From assembly GCA_036262035.1 (NCBI GenBank), contig DATAJS010000001.1:1-64000 (forward strand): a stretch of 64,000 bases of DNA. The letters are read 5' to 3'. The notes under the pieces are model-generated. The model did not search any database, had not been told where the DNA came from, and worked only from the letters and a program-made list of their open reading frames with translations. Position numbers and translations under genes: made by a program. Shown here piece after piece: positions 24,952 to 34,459 of the stretch. Source of the stretch: Burkholderiales bacterium (GTDB lineage: Bacteria > Pseudomonadota > Gammaproteobacteria > Burkholderiales > SG8-41). The number at the start of each line of letters is the position of its first letter. The first letter of the stretch is position 1.

Positions 24952-26205
24952 TCATTTCGCGCTCGTGGCGACCGCCGCGCCGTCGCGCAGGCGCTCCGGC
25001 GGCTTCAGCACCACGCGCTCGCCTGCCGTCACGCCGTTCACCTGCACCAGATCGCCGGCGGTCGTGCCGGTCGTCACCGGCGCTTCCTTCGCCTTGCCGT
25101 CCTTGACCGTGTAGACGACTTTCCGGCCGTCCCGCTCGACGACGGCCGATGCGGGCACGGCGACGTGCGGCGTGTTGTCCTGCTTCGCGACCTCCTTCGA
25201 GAGGAACGCGACCTTCGCGCTCATCTCGGGCAGGATGCGCGGGTCGTTGTCGTGGAACTTCACTTTGACGGTGACCGTCGCCTTCGACCGGTCCACCGTC
25301 GGCACCAGGCTGCGCACCTCCCCGCGGAAGCGGATATCCGGCAAGGCATCGAGCTGGATCTCGGTGGGCTGGCCGACCTTCACCTTGCCGATGTTCGCTT
25401 CGGACACGTCGGCTTCGACTTCGAGCGTCGACATGTCCGCCATGGTCACCACCGCGGCCTGCGAGCCCGTCGCCGACGAGAACGGCGCGATGACGTCGCC
25501 GACGTTGGCGTTCTTGGTGAGCACGACGCCGTCGAACGGCGCGCGGATCTGCGTCTGCTCGACCGCGACCTGCGCCGCGCGGAAATTCGCACGCGCCGCA
25601 TTGATCGCCGCACGCTGCGCGCTGATCGCGGCGGCGGCGCGGTCGCGCCGCGCGATCGCGGTGTCGTGCGCGGCCTGCGACACGAAGTTCTTCGCGAGCA
25701 GGTCCGCCGAGCGCTGGAGCTGGCGCTCGGCTTCCTTGAGCTCGGCCTGCCCCTGGTCGAGGTTCGCCTCGGCGACCTTGATGTTCGCCGCGGCCTGGTC
25801 CATCTGCGCGGTCACGTCGCGGCTGTCGAGCCGTGCGAGCACCTCGCCCGCCGCGACCTTGCTGCCTTCGCGCACGCCGAGCCATTCGAGGCGGCCGGTC
25901 GCTTTCGACGCCACCGCGGCCTTGCGCTGCGCGACGACGTAGCCGGTCGCGTTGAGCGCGGTGAGCGCCTGCGAGGGATAGAGCTGCGCCGCGGTGCCGA
26001 CCTCGACCTGCATCGGCGGGCGATAGAAGAACGCGACGGCGGCGCCGATCGCGACCGCGACGGCGATGAGGCACATGCGCACGATGCGCTTGCGCCGACG
26101 GTCGTCTACGCCCGCGCGCGGGCTGCCGCGCTCGATGCGCAGCGTGGAGAGATCGGGTTCGGACAAGTTGGTCTGCCGGAGGTCACGCGGCGCTACGCAT
26201 GGCAT
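24952..26205 (-). CDS. Periplasmic adaptor (HlyD/MacA-type membrane fusion protein)
   Basis: The 417-residue product has an N-terminal anchor helix ([17 protein letters not shown]), a biotinyl-lipoyl domain ([23 protein letters not shown]), a long alpha-hairpin coiled coil (residues ~135-215), and the matching [18 protein letters not shown] half. It ends with beta-barrel domains. It links the inner-membrane ABC exporter to the outer membrane or a TolC-like channel; no channel gene is adjacent. The first ~40 residues before the anchor are basic and cytoplasmic, so the exact start is uncertain. It is the first gene of the exporter operon. Confidence 0.9.
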   Translation of the reverse strand: MPCVAPRDLRQTNLSEPDLSTLRIERGSPRAGVDDRRRKRIVRMCLIAVAVAIGAAVAFFYRPPMQVEVGTAAQLYPSQALTALNATGYVVAQRKAAVASKATGRLEWLGVREGSKVAAGEVLARLDSRDVTAQMDQAAANIKVAEANLDQGQAELKEAERQLQRSADLLAKNFVSQAAHDTAIARRDRAAAAISAQRAAINAARANFRAAQVAVEQTQIRAPFDGVVLTKNANVGDVIAPFSSATGSQAAVVTMADMSTLEVEADVSEANIGKVKVGQPTEIQLDALPDIRFRGEVRSLVPTVDRSKATVTVKVKFHDNDPRILPEMSAKVAFLSKEVAKQDNTPHVAVPASAVVERDGRKVVYTVKDGKAKEAPVTTGTTAGDLVQVNGVTAGERVVLKPPERLRDGAAVATSAK

Positions 26206-26286
26206 GGCACGCCACGCCGAGCTGCCATAAAATCAATGGGTTCTCGCGCCGCTCGTCGTGCGCACGATTGTATCAGGAGACCCGTG

Positions 26287-27477
26287 ATGACCGCCCCCAT
26301 TCCCACTACCAAGCCCGCCTTCGTATGGGACGATCCGCTGCTGTTCGAAGATCAGCTCAGCGACGACGAGCGCATGATCCGCAACGCGGCGCGCGCGTAC
26401 TGCCAGGAAAAGCTGATGCCGCGCGTGCTCGAAGCCAACCGGCACGAGAAATTCGACCGCGAGATCATGAACGAGATGGGCGAGCTCGGCTTCCTCGGCT
26501 CGACGCTCGAAGGCTACGGCTGTGCGGGCGTGAACCACGTGAGCTACGGCCTCATCGGACGCGAGGTCGAGCGCGTCGACAGCGGCTATCGCTCGGCGCT
26601 GTCGGTGCAGTCCAGCCTCGTCATGTACCCGATCCACACCTTCGGATCCGAGGAGCAGCGGCAGAAATACCTCCCGAAGCTCGCCACCGGCGAGATGATC
26701 GGCTGCTTCGGTCTGACCGAGCCCAACCACGGCTCCGATCCGAACAGCATGATCACGCGCGCGAAGAAGGTCGACGGCGGCTTCAGCCTCACCGGCGCGA
26801 AAATGTGGATCACCAACGCGCCGCTCGCCGACGTGCTCCTCGTCTGGGCCAAGGACGAGAGCGGCACGATCCGCGGCTACCTGCTCGAGCGCGGCATGAA
26901 AGGCCTGTCGACGCCCAAGATCGAAGGCAAGATGAGCCTGCGCGCGTCGACCACCGGCGAGATCGTGATGGACGACGTGTTCGTGCCGGCCGGCAACGTG
27001 CTGCCGGGCGTGTCGGGCCTCAAGGGGCCTTTCAGCTGCCTCAACAAGGCGCGTTTCGGCATCGCGTGGGGCGCGATTGGCGCGGCGGAATTCTGCTGGC
27101 ACGCGGCGCGCAATTACACCGTCGACCGCAAGCAGTTCGGCAAGCCGCTCGCCGCGAACCAGCTCGTGCAGCTGAAGCTCGCCAACATGCAGACCGAGAT
27201 CACGCTCGCGCTGCAGGCGGTGCTGCGCCTCGGGCGGCTGATGGACGAAGGGCGCGCGACGCCCGAGATGGTGTCCCTGCTCAAGCGCAACTCCTGCGGC
27301 AAGTCGCTCGACATCGCCCGCCTCGCGCGCGACATGCACGGCGGCAACGGCATCTCGGACGAGTTCCACGTGATCCGCCACGTGATGAACCTCGAGACCG
27401 TGAACACCTACGAAGGCACGCACGACATCCACGCGCTGATCCTGGGGCGCGCACAGACCGGTATCGCCGCATTCTGA
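26287..27477 (+). CDS. gcdH: Glutaryl-CoA dehydrogenase
   Basis: The 396-residue acyl-CoA dehydrogenase carries [68 protein letters not shown] and a C-terminal [17 protein letters not shown] with the catalytic Glu. EGT..[13 protein letters not shown] is characteristic of the glutaryl-CoA branch. It converts glutaryl-CoA to crotonyl-CoA with CO2 release in lysine, tryptophan and benzoate degradation. A CAGGAGA ribosome site precedes ATG 26287. It is divergent from the exporter operon and followed by a dioxygenase gene. Confidence 0.93.
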   Translation: MTAPIPTTKPAFVWDDPLLFEDQLSDDERMIRNAARAYCQEKLMPRVLEANRHEKFDREIMNEMGELGFLGSTLEGYGCAGVNHVSYGLIGREVERVDSGYRSALSVQSSLVMYPIHTFGSEEQRQKYLPKLATGEMIGCFGLTEPNHGSDPNSMITRAKKVDGGFSLTGAKMWITNAPLADVLLVWAKDESGTIRGYLLERGMKGLSTPKIEGKMSLRASTTGEIVMDDVFVPAGNVLPGVSGLKGPFSCLNKARFGIAWGAIGAAEFCWHAARNYTVDRKQFGKPLAANQLVQLKLANMQTEITLALQAVLRLGRLMDEGRATPEMVSLLKRNSCGKSLDIARLARDMHGGNGISDEFHVIRHVMNLETVNTYEGTHDIHALILGRAQTGIAAF

Positions 27478-27499
27478 CAACAAAGACGGAGGAGACGTT

Positions 27500-28360
27500 T
27501 TGGAGATTCGAAAAAGCGGCGCCGCGCTCGGCGCCGAGATCCGCGGCATAGACTTGTCGCAACCGCTCGACGACAAGACCTTCCAGCAAATCGTCGATGC
27601 ATTCCACGAGCACGAGGTCGTTTTCTTCCGCGACCAGACGCTCACCCCCGATCAGCACGTGGCGTTTTCGCGCCGCTTCGGCGAGCTCGAGCACCACGTG
27701 CGCGCGGACCGCTGCCGCCCCGGCTATCCCGAGCTCTTCGTCGTCTCGAACGTCATCGAGAACGGCAAGCCGATCGGCTCGCAGGACGCGGGACTCTTCT
27801 GGCACTCCGACCTGTGCTACATGGCCGAGCCCAGCCGCGGCTCGATCTTCTACGCGCGCGAAGTGCCGGTGGACGACAGCGGCGAGCCGCTCGGCGATAC
27901 GCTGTTCGCCAGCGCCACCGCCGCGTACGACGCGCTGCCCGAATCGACCCGGCAGCGCATCTCAGGCCTGCAGGCGATCAATTCGTATGCGAAGGGCTAT
28001 TACCGCGACCGCAACAGCGGCCCCCGTCCGGAGCTCACCGAGGAACAGAAGAAAAAGACGCCGGACATGCCGCACCCGATCGCGCGCACGCATCCTTACA
28101 CCGGCAGGAAATGTCTCTTCGTGAACGAAGGCTACACCTCGCGCATCGTCGGCATGGACGGCCCCGAAGGCGATACGCTCCTGAACGAGCTTCTCGCGCA
28201 CGCCACCGAAGAGCGTTTCATCTATCGCCACAAGTGGCGCGTGGGCGATCTGCTGATCTGGGACAACTGCTCCACCCAGCACCTGGCGATACCGAACTAC
28301 CAGCTTCCGAAGCGCAGGCTGATGGAGCGGGCGACGGTGAAGGGCTCGCGGCCGTTCTGA
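27500..28360 (+). CDS. TauD/TfdA family alpha-ketoglutarate-dependent dioxygenase
   Basis: The 286-residue product has the HxD metal ligands in LFWHSDLCYM, the distal His in DNCSTQHLA and the 2-oxoglutarate-binding Arg in KRRLMERATV. The start is TTG 27500, directly preceded by a strong GGAGGAGA site and opening MEIRKSGAALGAEIRGIDLSQPL, which is typical for the family. The substrate (sulfonate, phenoxyacetate or other) cannot be told. It follows gcdH by 22 bases, probably in one transcript. Confidence 0.9.
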   Translation: MEIRKSGAALGAEIRGIDLSQPLDDKTFQQIVDAFHEHEVVFFRDQTLTPDQHVAFSRRFGELEHHVRADRCRPGYPELFVVSNVIENGKPIGSQDAGLFWHSDLCYMAEPSRGSIFYAREVPVDDSGEPLGDTLFASATAAYDALPESTRQRISGLQAINSYAKGYYRDRNSGPRPELTEEQKKKTPDMPHPIARTHPYTGRKCLFVNEGYTSRIVGMDGPEGDTLLNELLAHATEERFIYRHKWRVGDLLIWDNCSTQHLAIPNYQLPKRRLMERATVKGSRPF

Positions 28361-28379
28361 AACGCGTCGTGAATGCTTT

Positions 28380-28436
28380 CGTAGGGTGCGTGGTAACGCA
28401 CCGCTAGAGGCTCGGTGCGCTCGCGCGCACCCTACG
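28380..28436. repeat. Palindromic GTAGGGTGCGT...CGCACCCTAC repeat
   Basis: GTAGGGTGCGTGGTAACGC and GGTGCGCTCGCGCGCACCCTAC face each other between two convergent genes. It is the same family as 15238. The pair can form one long hairpin and may act as a bidirectional transcript end. Confidence 0.75.
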
Positions 28437-28437
28437 A

Positions 28438-29220
28438 TCACTTCATCACCTTCCCCGCCACCGGCCGCTGCTTCAACGCGCCGGTCTGCCGCAGCTTCAC
28501 CGGCGCCCTGCGGTCCTGGTTCCTGCGCACGCGCAGGTTGAGCATCTCGACGCCGATCGCGAAAGCCATCGAGAAGTAGATGTAGCCCTTGGGGATGTGG
28601 AAGCCCCAGCCTTCGGCGATCAGCGCCACCCCGACGAGCACCAGGAACGACAGCGCGAGCATCTTGATCGTCGGGTGTGCGTCGACGAAGCGCCCGATCG
28701 GGCCGGCGGCGAAGATCATCACGCCCACCGCGAGCAGGATCGCGATGATCATGATCTCGACTTCGTCGACGAGGCCCACCGCGGTGATCACCGAATCGAG
28801 CGAGAACACGATGTCGATGATCGCGATCTGCACGATGACCGCGCCGAAGGTATGCGCGACCACCGCGATGCCCGGCGCGTCGTCTTCGCCCTCGAGCGAG
28901 CCGTGTATCTCGTGCACGCTCTTCCACAGCAGGAACAAGCCGCCGCCCAGCAGGATCAGGTCGCGCCCCGAGAAGTCGTGGTCGAGCAGAGAGAACCACG
29001 GATCGGTGAGAGACATCACCCACGAGATCGACAGCAGGAGGCCGATGCGCGTGAGGGCCGCGAGCGCGAGGCCGAGGGTCCGCGCGCGTGCACGCTTCTC
29101 TTCGGGCAGCCGCCCGACGAGGATCGAGATGAAGATGATGTTGTCGACGCCCAGGACGATCTCGAGCGCCGCCAGCGTGGCGAGCGCTACCCAGGCGTGA
29201 GGATCAGCTATCCATTCCAT
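28438..29220 (-). CDS. TerC family integral membrane protein
   Basis: The 260-residue product has about seven helices with the family's acidic intramembrane motifs: LEIVLGVDNIIFISIL and IAIIDIVFSLDSVITAVG. TerC proteins are linked to tellurite resistance and, in characterised members, to manganese export (MeeF/Alx type). The ~33 C-terminal residues are basic and cytoplasmic. Only about 50 bases separate it from the gene behind, so there is no room for a yybP-ykoY riboswitch. Confidence 0.9.
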   Translation of the reverse strand: MEWIADPHAWVALATLAALEIVLGVDNIIFISILVGRLPEEKRARARTLGLALAALTRIGLLLSISWVMSLTDPWFSLLDHDFSGRDLILLGGGLFLLWKSVHEIHGSLEGEDDAPGIAVVAHTFGAVIVQIAIIDIVFSLDSVITAVGLVDEVEIMIIAILLAVGVMIFAAGPIGRFVDAHPTIKMLALSFLVLVGVALIAEGWGFHIPKGYIYFSMAFAIGVEMLNLRVRRNQDRRAPVKLRQTGALKQRPVAGKVMK

Positions 29221-29235
29221 GAGGGCCCGAAAAGC

Positions 29236-29266
29236 AAAATGGATTCCCGCCTGCGCGGGAATGACG
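29236..29266. repeat. Dispersed ATGGATTCCCGC...GGGAATGACG repeat
   Basis: AAAATGGATTCCCGCCTGCG and CGGGAATGACG, a single short copy with a hairpin core, in the 53-base gap between the D-threonine aldolase-like gene and terC. Confidence 0.75.
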
Positions 29267-29273
29267 CACTAGG

Positions 29274-30425
29274 TTACCAGCCGCTGAATCGCGGCCAGAC
29301 CGCTTCGACCACCGGCTCGCCGGCGATCACGTTGTAATGCGGGTGCTGCGCGGCCGTCGCGCACGCGTGATTGGGCAGGACGCGCAACAGCGTGCCGACG
29401 GGAAAGCGGCTCAGATCGACCGGACCGCCATCACGATCCGCAATGATGCCGTGCTCCTGGTTGGTGCCCGTGACGATGAGATCGTCGATCGGGCGACCGG
29501 CCAGATCGCACACCACGCCGTAACCCTGGTCCACCTTCTGATTCGCCGTGCCGCGGTCGCGCGACATCGCCATCCAGCCGCCGTCGGTGATGATCCAGCT
29601 CTTGTCCGGCTGATGGCCGATGACGCTCGTCAGCACCGACAGCGCGATGTCGTCGATGCCGCACACGCCGATCCCCGCCTGGAACAGATCGAAGAACATG
29701 TAGACGCCCGCGCGGACTTCGGTCACCCCCTCCATGTTCTCCGAGTACGTCGCGGTGGGCGTCGAGCCGACGCTGACGATGTCGCACGGCAGGCCGGCCG
29801 CTTTCAGCGCCTGCGCGCAATCCACCACCGCTGTCCTCTCGCGCTCCGCCATGGCGCGGATCGCGTCGATGGTGGTGCAGTTGTACGAATCGCCGGCGTG
29901 CGTCATCACGCCCGCGAGCCGCGAGCCTTTGCGCCCATGCAGCCGCGTGCCGATGTCGACGAGGCGCGGATCGCCCGGCTGTATGCCCGAGCGGTGGCCG
30001 TCGCTGTCGATCTCGATCAGGGCGGGAAACCGAACGCCGAGCGCCTCTCCTTTTTCGGCGGCCATGTCCGCCGCCTCGGCGTTGTCGAGCAGGATCTTCA
30101 TGTTCGCGCCCTGCTTCATGAGCTTCGCCACGTGCTCGAGCTTGTTCGGCGCGATGCCCACCGCGTAGAGGATGTCGGTGATGCCGTTGGAAAAGAAATA
30201 CTCCGCTTCCTTCAGCGTCGAGACCGTGATCGGACACTTCGCTTCGGGCTGTCCCGGTTGCGCCACGAGGGCGCGGCGCACGACGTCGATCGACTTGGCG
30301 GTCTTCACGTGCGGCCGCAGCGACACCTTCAGATCGGTGAGGTGCTCGCGCATGCGCGCGAGGTTGCGGTCGAGCTTGTTGCGGTCGAGCACGAGTGCGG
30401 GCGTTTCGAGGTCGGTCAGCTGCAT
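29274..30425 (-). CDS. D-threonine aldolase / D-serine dehydratase-like PLP enzyme
   Basis: The 383-residue product has the alanine-racemase-type N-terminal barrel with the PLP lysine in SLRPHVKTAKS (about residue 42) and a C-terminal domain with LPNHACATAAQ, the His/Cys metal-binding pattern of the D-serine dehydratase/D-threonine aldolase family. TPALVLDRNKLDRNLARM is a typical start. It probably cleaves or dehydrates a D-hydroxy amino acid with PLP and a divalent metal. The substrate is inferred from family only. Confidence 0.87.
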   Translation of the reverse strand: MQLTDLETPALVLDRNKLDRNLARMREHLTDLKVSLRPHVKTAKSIDVVRRALVAQPGQPEAKCPITVSTLKEAEYFFSNGITDILYAVGIAPNKLEHVAKLMKQGANMKILLDNAEAADMAAEKGEALGVRFPALIEIDSDGHRSGIQPGDPRLVDIGTRLHGRKGSRLAGVMTHAGDSYNCTTIDAIRAMAERERTAVVDCAQALKAAGLPCDIVSVGSTPTATYSENMEGVTEVRAGVYMFFDLFQAGIGVCGIDDIALSVLTSVIGHQPDKSWIITDGGWMAMSRDRGTANQKVDQGYGVVCDLAGRPIDDLIVTGTNQEHGIIADRDGGPVDLSRFPVGTLLRVLPNHACATAAQHPHYNVIAGEPVVEAVWPRFSGW

Positions 30426-30534
30426 GGGAATCCCGGGATGGATGCTGCGCGAGGGTTCAGATTATAAAGCGCCGGTTGCCGTAGGCTCGCGCGGCGCGCT
30501 ACTCTCGGGCGCCAGGCAATAGAACGAGAACATC

Positions 30535-31953
30535 ATGAACGCGGCCTCCCCCGCCCCCGTCCCCTCTCCGGCGAGCGATGCGAGCATTTCGCAGCGGCTC
30601 GCCGATTTCGTAACTTCGACGACGTACGAGCGCATCCCGGAGCGCATACGCGAACGGGCGAAGCTTCACATGCTCGACGTGATCGGCACCGCGCTGGCGG
30701 CGACGCGTCACGAGTTCAGCCATCGCGCGCTCGCCGGACTCAAGGCGCTCGCCGAGCCCGGCACGCACTCGGTGATCGGCATGCCGGTGAAGCTGCCGCT
30801 GCGCGACGCTGTGCTGCTCAACGGCATCCTCGCGCACGGCCTCGATTACGACGACACCCATCCCGGCGCGATCGTGCATCCGTCGAGCAGCGCGTTTCCG
30901 TGCGCGCTCGGCGTGGCTGAGAAAGTCGGCGCGAGCGGCCGCGACCTCATGGCCGCGTACGTGCTCGGCGTCGACGTCTCGACGCGCGTCGGCCTCACCG
31001 CCGCCGGCGCGATGCACACCTCGGGCTTCCACACCACCGGCGTCGCCGGGCATTTCGGCTGTGTCATCGCGGCGAGCAAGCTGCTCGGCCTGGACGCCGA
31101 ACAGCTCGCGCGCGCGCAGGGCCTCGCGGGCAGCACCGCGTCGGCGCTGTCCGAGCACCGCGCCGACGGCGCATGGAACAAGCGCATGCACCCCGGCTGG
31201 GCCGGTGTCGGCGGCATCACCGCGGCGCTGCTCGCACGGGGCGGCTATATAGGCACGCGCAGGATCTACGAAGGCGCCGACGGCATCTTTCGCTCGCATA
31301 CGGGGGAACGCTTCTCCGAGCTCGATCTCGGCACGATGACGAAAGCGCTGGGCGAGCACTGGCTCCTCGACGAAGTCGCAATCAAGCCTTTTCCCATCTG
31401 CCATCTGCTGCACGCGTGCGCGGACTCGGCGCTCGCGCTGCGCCGCAAGCACGAGCTGAAACCGGAACACATCGCCAAAGTGCGGGCCCTGCTCCACCCC
31501 GAGACGTTCCATTATGTCTGCGAACCCGCGGACATGCGCCGCAAGCCCACGTCGGAGTACATGGCGAAGTTCAGCGTGCAGTACGTCGTCGCGGCGTGCC
31601 TGACGCGCGGCAAGTTCGGCTTCGCCGAGCTCGAAGACGACGCCTTGCACGATCCGGCGATCCTCGCGCTGGCGCAGCGCGTGTCGCACGAAGCCGATCC
31701 GGAGTCGCAGTTCCCGAAGTATTTCTCGGGCGGGGTCGTCGTGACGACGACCGACGGCCGCGACCTCGTCCACATGGAGAAGATCAATCGCGGCGCGGGC
31801 GATCGCGCGCTGACGGCGGACGACATCGTCGCGAAGTTCCTGGACAACGCGGAGCTCGTGCTGCCGCGCGCGAAGTCGGAAGCGATCCGCGATTTCGTGC
31901 TCGATCTCGACCGACGCGATGCGCGCGAGCTCGCTGCGCTGATCGCGGGCTGA
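30535..31953 (+). CDS. MmgE/PrpD family protein
   Basis: The 472-residue product shows LHMLDVIGTALAA, ILAHGLDYDDTHPGAIVHPSS, HTTGVAGHFGCVIAASKLLG and KPFPICHLLHACAD, all typical for MmgE/PrpD proteins. PrpD is 2-methylcitrate dehydratase; others, like cis-aconitate decarboxylase and iminodisuccinate epimerase, act on related polycarboxylates. The gene is followed by a TctC-type receptor and a PEP mutase/isocitrate lyase family gene. This suggests a small polycarboxylate uptake-and-cleavage operon, not the standard prp operon, because prpC is missing. Confidence 0.88.
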   Translation: MNAASPAPVPSPASDASISQRLADFVTSTTYERIPERIRERAKLHMLDVIGTALAATRHEFSHRALAGLKALAEPGTHSVIGMPVKLPLRDAVLLNGILAHGLDYDDTHPGAIVHPSSSAFPCALGVAEKVGASGRDLMAAYVLGVDVSTRVGLTAAGAMHTSGFHTTGVAGHFGCVIAASKLLGLDAEQLARAQGLAGSTASALSEHRADGAWNKRMHPGWAGVGGITAALLARGGYIGTRRIYEGADGIFRSHTGERFSELDLGTMTKALGEHWLLDEVAIKPFPICHLLHACADSALALRRKHELKPEHIAKVRALLHPETFHYVCEPADMRRKPTSEYMAKFSVQYVVAACLTRGKFGFAELEDDALHDPAILALAQRVSHEADPESQFPKYFSGGVVVTTTDGRDLVHMEKINRGAGDRALTADDIVAKFLDNAELVLPRAKSEAIRDFVLDLDRRDARELAALIAG

Positions 31954-31958
31954 GCCGT

Positions 31959-32942
31959 ATGAGCGCTTTCACTGTGCGCGGCCGCGCCGCGCGTTTCGCG
32001 CTGCTCGCGATCTCCGCCCTGCTCTGCGTGCCTGCCGCCGCACAGAGTCGGTATCCGTCGAAACCCATCCGCATCATCGTGCCTTTCGCCCCTGCAGGCG
32101 GCACCGACATCCTCGCGCGCTCGCTCGGCGCACGGCTCGCCGAGAGCATGGGCCAGAACGTCATCGTCGAGAACCGTCCCGGCGCGGCCAGCATCATCGG
32201 TACCGACGCGGTCGCGAAGTCGGCGCCCGACGGCCATACGGTGCTCTTCACGACGCAGGTGCTCGCGATCAATCCTTCGCTGCACGCGTCCATGCCGTAC
32301 AACGCCGAGCGCGACTTCGCGCCGGTGACGATCGCCGCCGCGGCGCCCAACCTGCTCGCGATCCACCCGTCGATACCGGTGACGAGCGTCAGGCAGCTCA
32401 TCGCGATCGCGCGCGCCAAACCGGGCGCGATCACGATCGCCGCGGCAGGCGTGGGCACGCCTTCGCACCTCGCCGCGGAGCTCTTCCGGCAGATGGCGAA
32501 AGTGGATCTGCTCGTCGTGCAGTACAAGGGCGGCGGCAACTCGCTCGCCGACGTCGCCGGCGGCCAGGTCGCGACGACCTTCGGCACGCTGCCGAGCCTC
32601 ACGCCGCTCGTGGAGAGCGGCAAGCTGCGCGGGCTCGCGGTGTCGGGCGCGAAGCGATCGAAGGTGCTGCCGAACGTGCCGACGGTGGCGGAGACGCTTG
32701 CGGGTTTCCAGAGCGAGACCTGGTATGCGGTCCTCGTGCCCGCGAAAACGCCGCACGAGATCGTCACGCGCCTCCACTCGGAGATCGTCAAAGCGCTGGC
32801 GCATCCCGATCTTTCGAAGAATCTCGCAGCACAGGGTTTCGAAGCCGGCGGCATGCCGCCGGCCGAAATGGCGCGCGTCATCAAGAGCGAGACGCAACGC
32901 TGGGCCAAAGTGATCCGCGACGGCAACATCCGCGCGGAATAA
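31959..32942 (+). CDS. TctC/Bug family tripartite tricarboxylate transporter substrate-binding protein
   Basis: The 327-residue product has a signal peptide (FALLAISALLCVPAAAQS) and the Bug hallmark start YPSKPIRIIVPFAPAGGTDILARSLG, then VENRPGAASIIGTDAVAKSAPDG and a VVQYKGGGNSLADVAGGQV. Bug proteins bind small carboxylates in the periplasm. No TctA/TctB membrane genes are nearby, as is common for the hugely expanded Bug family in Burkholderiales. It lies five bases after the MmgE/PrpD gene, suggesting a related ligand. Confidence 0.93.
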   Translation: MSAFTVRGRAARFALLAISALLCVPAAAQSRYPSKPIRIIVPFAPAGGTDILARSLGARLAESMGQNVIVENRPGAASIIGTDAVAKSAPDGHTVLFTTQVLAINPSLHASMPYNAERDFAPVTIAAAAPNLLAIHPSIPVTSVRQLIAIARAKPGAITIAAAGVGTPSHLAAELFRQMAKVDLLVVQYKGGGNSLADVAGGQVATTFGTLPSLTPLVESGKLRGLAVSGAKRSKVLPNVPTVAETLAGFQSETWYAVLVPAKTPHEIVTRLHSEIVKALAHPDLSKNLAAQGFEAGGMPPAEMARVIKSETQRWAKVIRDGNIRAE

Positions 32943-32992
32943 GAAATCGGGGGCAGACCCCACAAAATTCCCTGAAAAAACAAGGACTGGTT

Positions 32993-33904
32993 ATGCAACG
33001 TGCCACCACCAAGCTGCGCGCCCTCGTGCGCGCGGGCAAGTTCCTCGAGCTGCCGAGCGGCTACGATCCGATCACCGCGCGACTCGCACAGGCTTGCGGC
33101 TTCAAGACGATCTACAGCGGCGGCTTCGTCACCGGCGGCTCGAGCTGCATCAGCGAGCCGTGCCTCACCATGAACGAGCAGATCCGCGTCGCGAGCGACA
33201 TGGCGAACGCGGTCGACATCCCGGTCGTGATGGACGCCGGGGCGGGCTGGGGCGAGCCGCTGCACACCATGCGCACCATCCGCGAGTGCATACGCGCAGG
33301 CATCGCCGGCGTGCACATCGAGGACCAGCTATTCCCCAAGCGCGCGCACTATCACACCTACGTCGTGCACAACATCCCGATCGAGGAGTACCGCGACAAG
33401 ATCCGCCTCGCCTGCGAGCAGCGCGACCGCACCGACAAGGATTTCGTGATCATCGCGCGCTCGGACGCCGCCCGCATCCAGGGCCTCAGGGAAGCGGTCA
33501 AGCGCGTGAATGTCGCCGCCGACCAGGGTGCGGACATGGGTCTCATCTTCCCGGTCAACCACGCCGACACGGTCAAGACGCCCAAGCTCTGCAAGGTCCC
33601 GATGGTCTATGTGCAGAGCCGCGGCAACCGCGACAAGCGGCCGCTCTACAGCTACGGGCAGCTGAAGGACATGGGCTACGCCGGCTGCATCGACGCGACT
33701 TTCGCCGTGTGCATCCAGCACCACTTCATGCGCAAGGCTTTCGAGGAGCTCAAGAAGACCGGCGACTACACCGGCCTCTCCGAGCAGGACTTCGTCGTCG
33801 CGAGGAAGCAGGTCGAGGACATCATCGGGCTCGAGGAGTCGTACCGCATCGAGCGCGAGACGGTGGAGAAAATCGCCGGGAAGAAAAAATCGACGGCTCG
33901 CTAG
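32993..33904 (+). CDS. Isocitrate lyase / PEP mutase family protein
   Basis: The 303-residue TIM barrel reads KFLELPSGYDPITARLAQACGFKTIYSGGF, VVMDAGAGWGEPLHTMRTIREC, AGVHIEDQLFPKRAHYHTYVVH and FVIIARSDAARIQGLREAVKRV. The lyase active-site segment (K-K/R-C-G-H) is here KRAHYH, so the catalytic Cys of isocitrate and methylisocitrate lyases is missing. A 2,3-dimethylmalate lyase, oxaloacetate decarboxylase or PEP mutase-like activity is possible. It probably cleaves or rearranges an acid taken up by the preceding Bug receptor; this is inference from co-location. Confidence 0.85.
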   Translation: MQRATTKLRALVRAGKFLELPSGYDPITARLAQACGFKTIYSGGFVTGGSSCISEPCLTMNEQIRVASDMANAVDIPVVMDAGAGWGEPLHTMRTIRECIRAGIAGVHIEDQLFPKRAHYHTYVVHNIPIEEYRDKIRLACEQRDRTDKDFVIIARSDAARIQGLREAVKRVNVAADQGADMGLIFPVNHADTVKTPKLCKVPMVYVQSRGNRDKRPLYSYGQLKDMGYAGCIDATFAVCIQHHFMRKAFEELKKTGDYTGLSEQDFVVARKQVEDIIGLEESYRIERETVEKIAGKKKSTAR

Positions 33905-34040
33905 AGCCGTCGTTCCCGCGAAAGCGACGGCCGCCCAGGCCGTCGTCCCCGCGAACGCGGGGACCCATTTTGACTTTGCTTTTTGACTTTGCTTGAAGAT
34001 GGATTCCCGACAGTCCCGCTACCGCGGTTCGGGAATGACG
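33905..34040. repeat. Composite dispersed repeats after the lyase-family gene
   Basis: AGCCGTCGTTCCCGCGAAAG and CGTCGTCCCCGCGAACGCGG are two hairpin-forming copies, followed by two direct repeats of TTTGACTTTGCTT and an ATGGATTCCCG...CGGGAATGACG copy (33999-34040). No coding sequence is visible here. Confidence 0.7.
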
Positions 34041-34041
34041 A

Positions 34042-34383
34042 TTATTTCTGCTTCAGCTTGATCGCGGTCGCGTAGCAGTAATAACCGGCGGGCTTGAACA
34101 GGCTGTCGGTCTGCGACATGCAGACGAGGTTGGTCACGCCCTCGGCGCCGACGTTCGCGGCGCGCGCCAGGAGTGCTCCCCGGGCCTCGTCCTCGGTCGG
34201 ATACCCCGGGACGCTGAAAGCCGAATGCCATCCGGCGAGGCCCACGCGCTCGACCACGACGTAGCTCCCGAGCGCGAGTTGCGTCGCGTCGTACACCGGA
34301 ACGCCGGCGCGCGCGGACACCCCCGCGCTCGCACCGACGCTGTTCAAAGCCACCAACCCTGCGATCAGAACTCTCGGATACAC
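34042..34383 (-). CDS. Small secreted protein of unknown function
   Basis: The 113-residue product has a signal peptide (MYPRVLIAGLVALNSVGASA) and a mature part [16 protein letters not shown]...EARGALLARAANVGAEGVTNLVC...YYCYATAIKLKQ. This YxVVERVG...A..GAxxV pattern resembles the RcsF/DUF4156 fold of small periplasmic proteins with two cysteines. There is no lipobox cysteine. The function is unknown. Confidence 0.7.
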   Translation of the reverse strand: MYPRVLIAGLVALNSVGASAGVSARAGVPVYDATQLALGSYVVVERVGLAGWHSAFSVPGYPTEDEARGALLARAANVGAEGVTNLVCMSQTDSLFKPAGYYCYATAIKLKQK

Positions 34384-34459
34384 GGCCGCTCCTCGTCGAC
34401 GACGCGCTGACGATTCTAGCCCCGCACCGTGCGGGATCGGCGTGCACTAATGCCCAGGA

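Noticed and set aside
29221-29273. A yybP-ykoY manganese riboswitch in front of terC
   Set aside because: The gap upstream of terC is about 50 bases and is filled by a dispersed repeat; the riboswitch needs roughly 100 bases and its conserved loops are absent.
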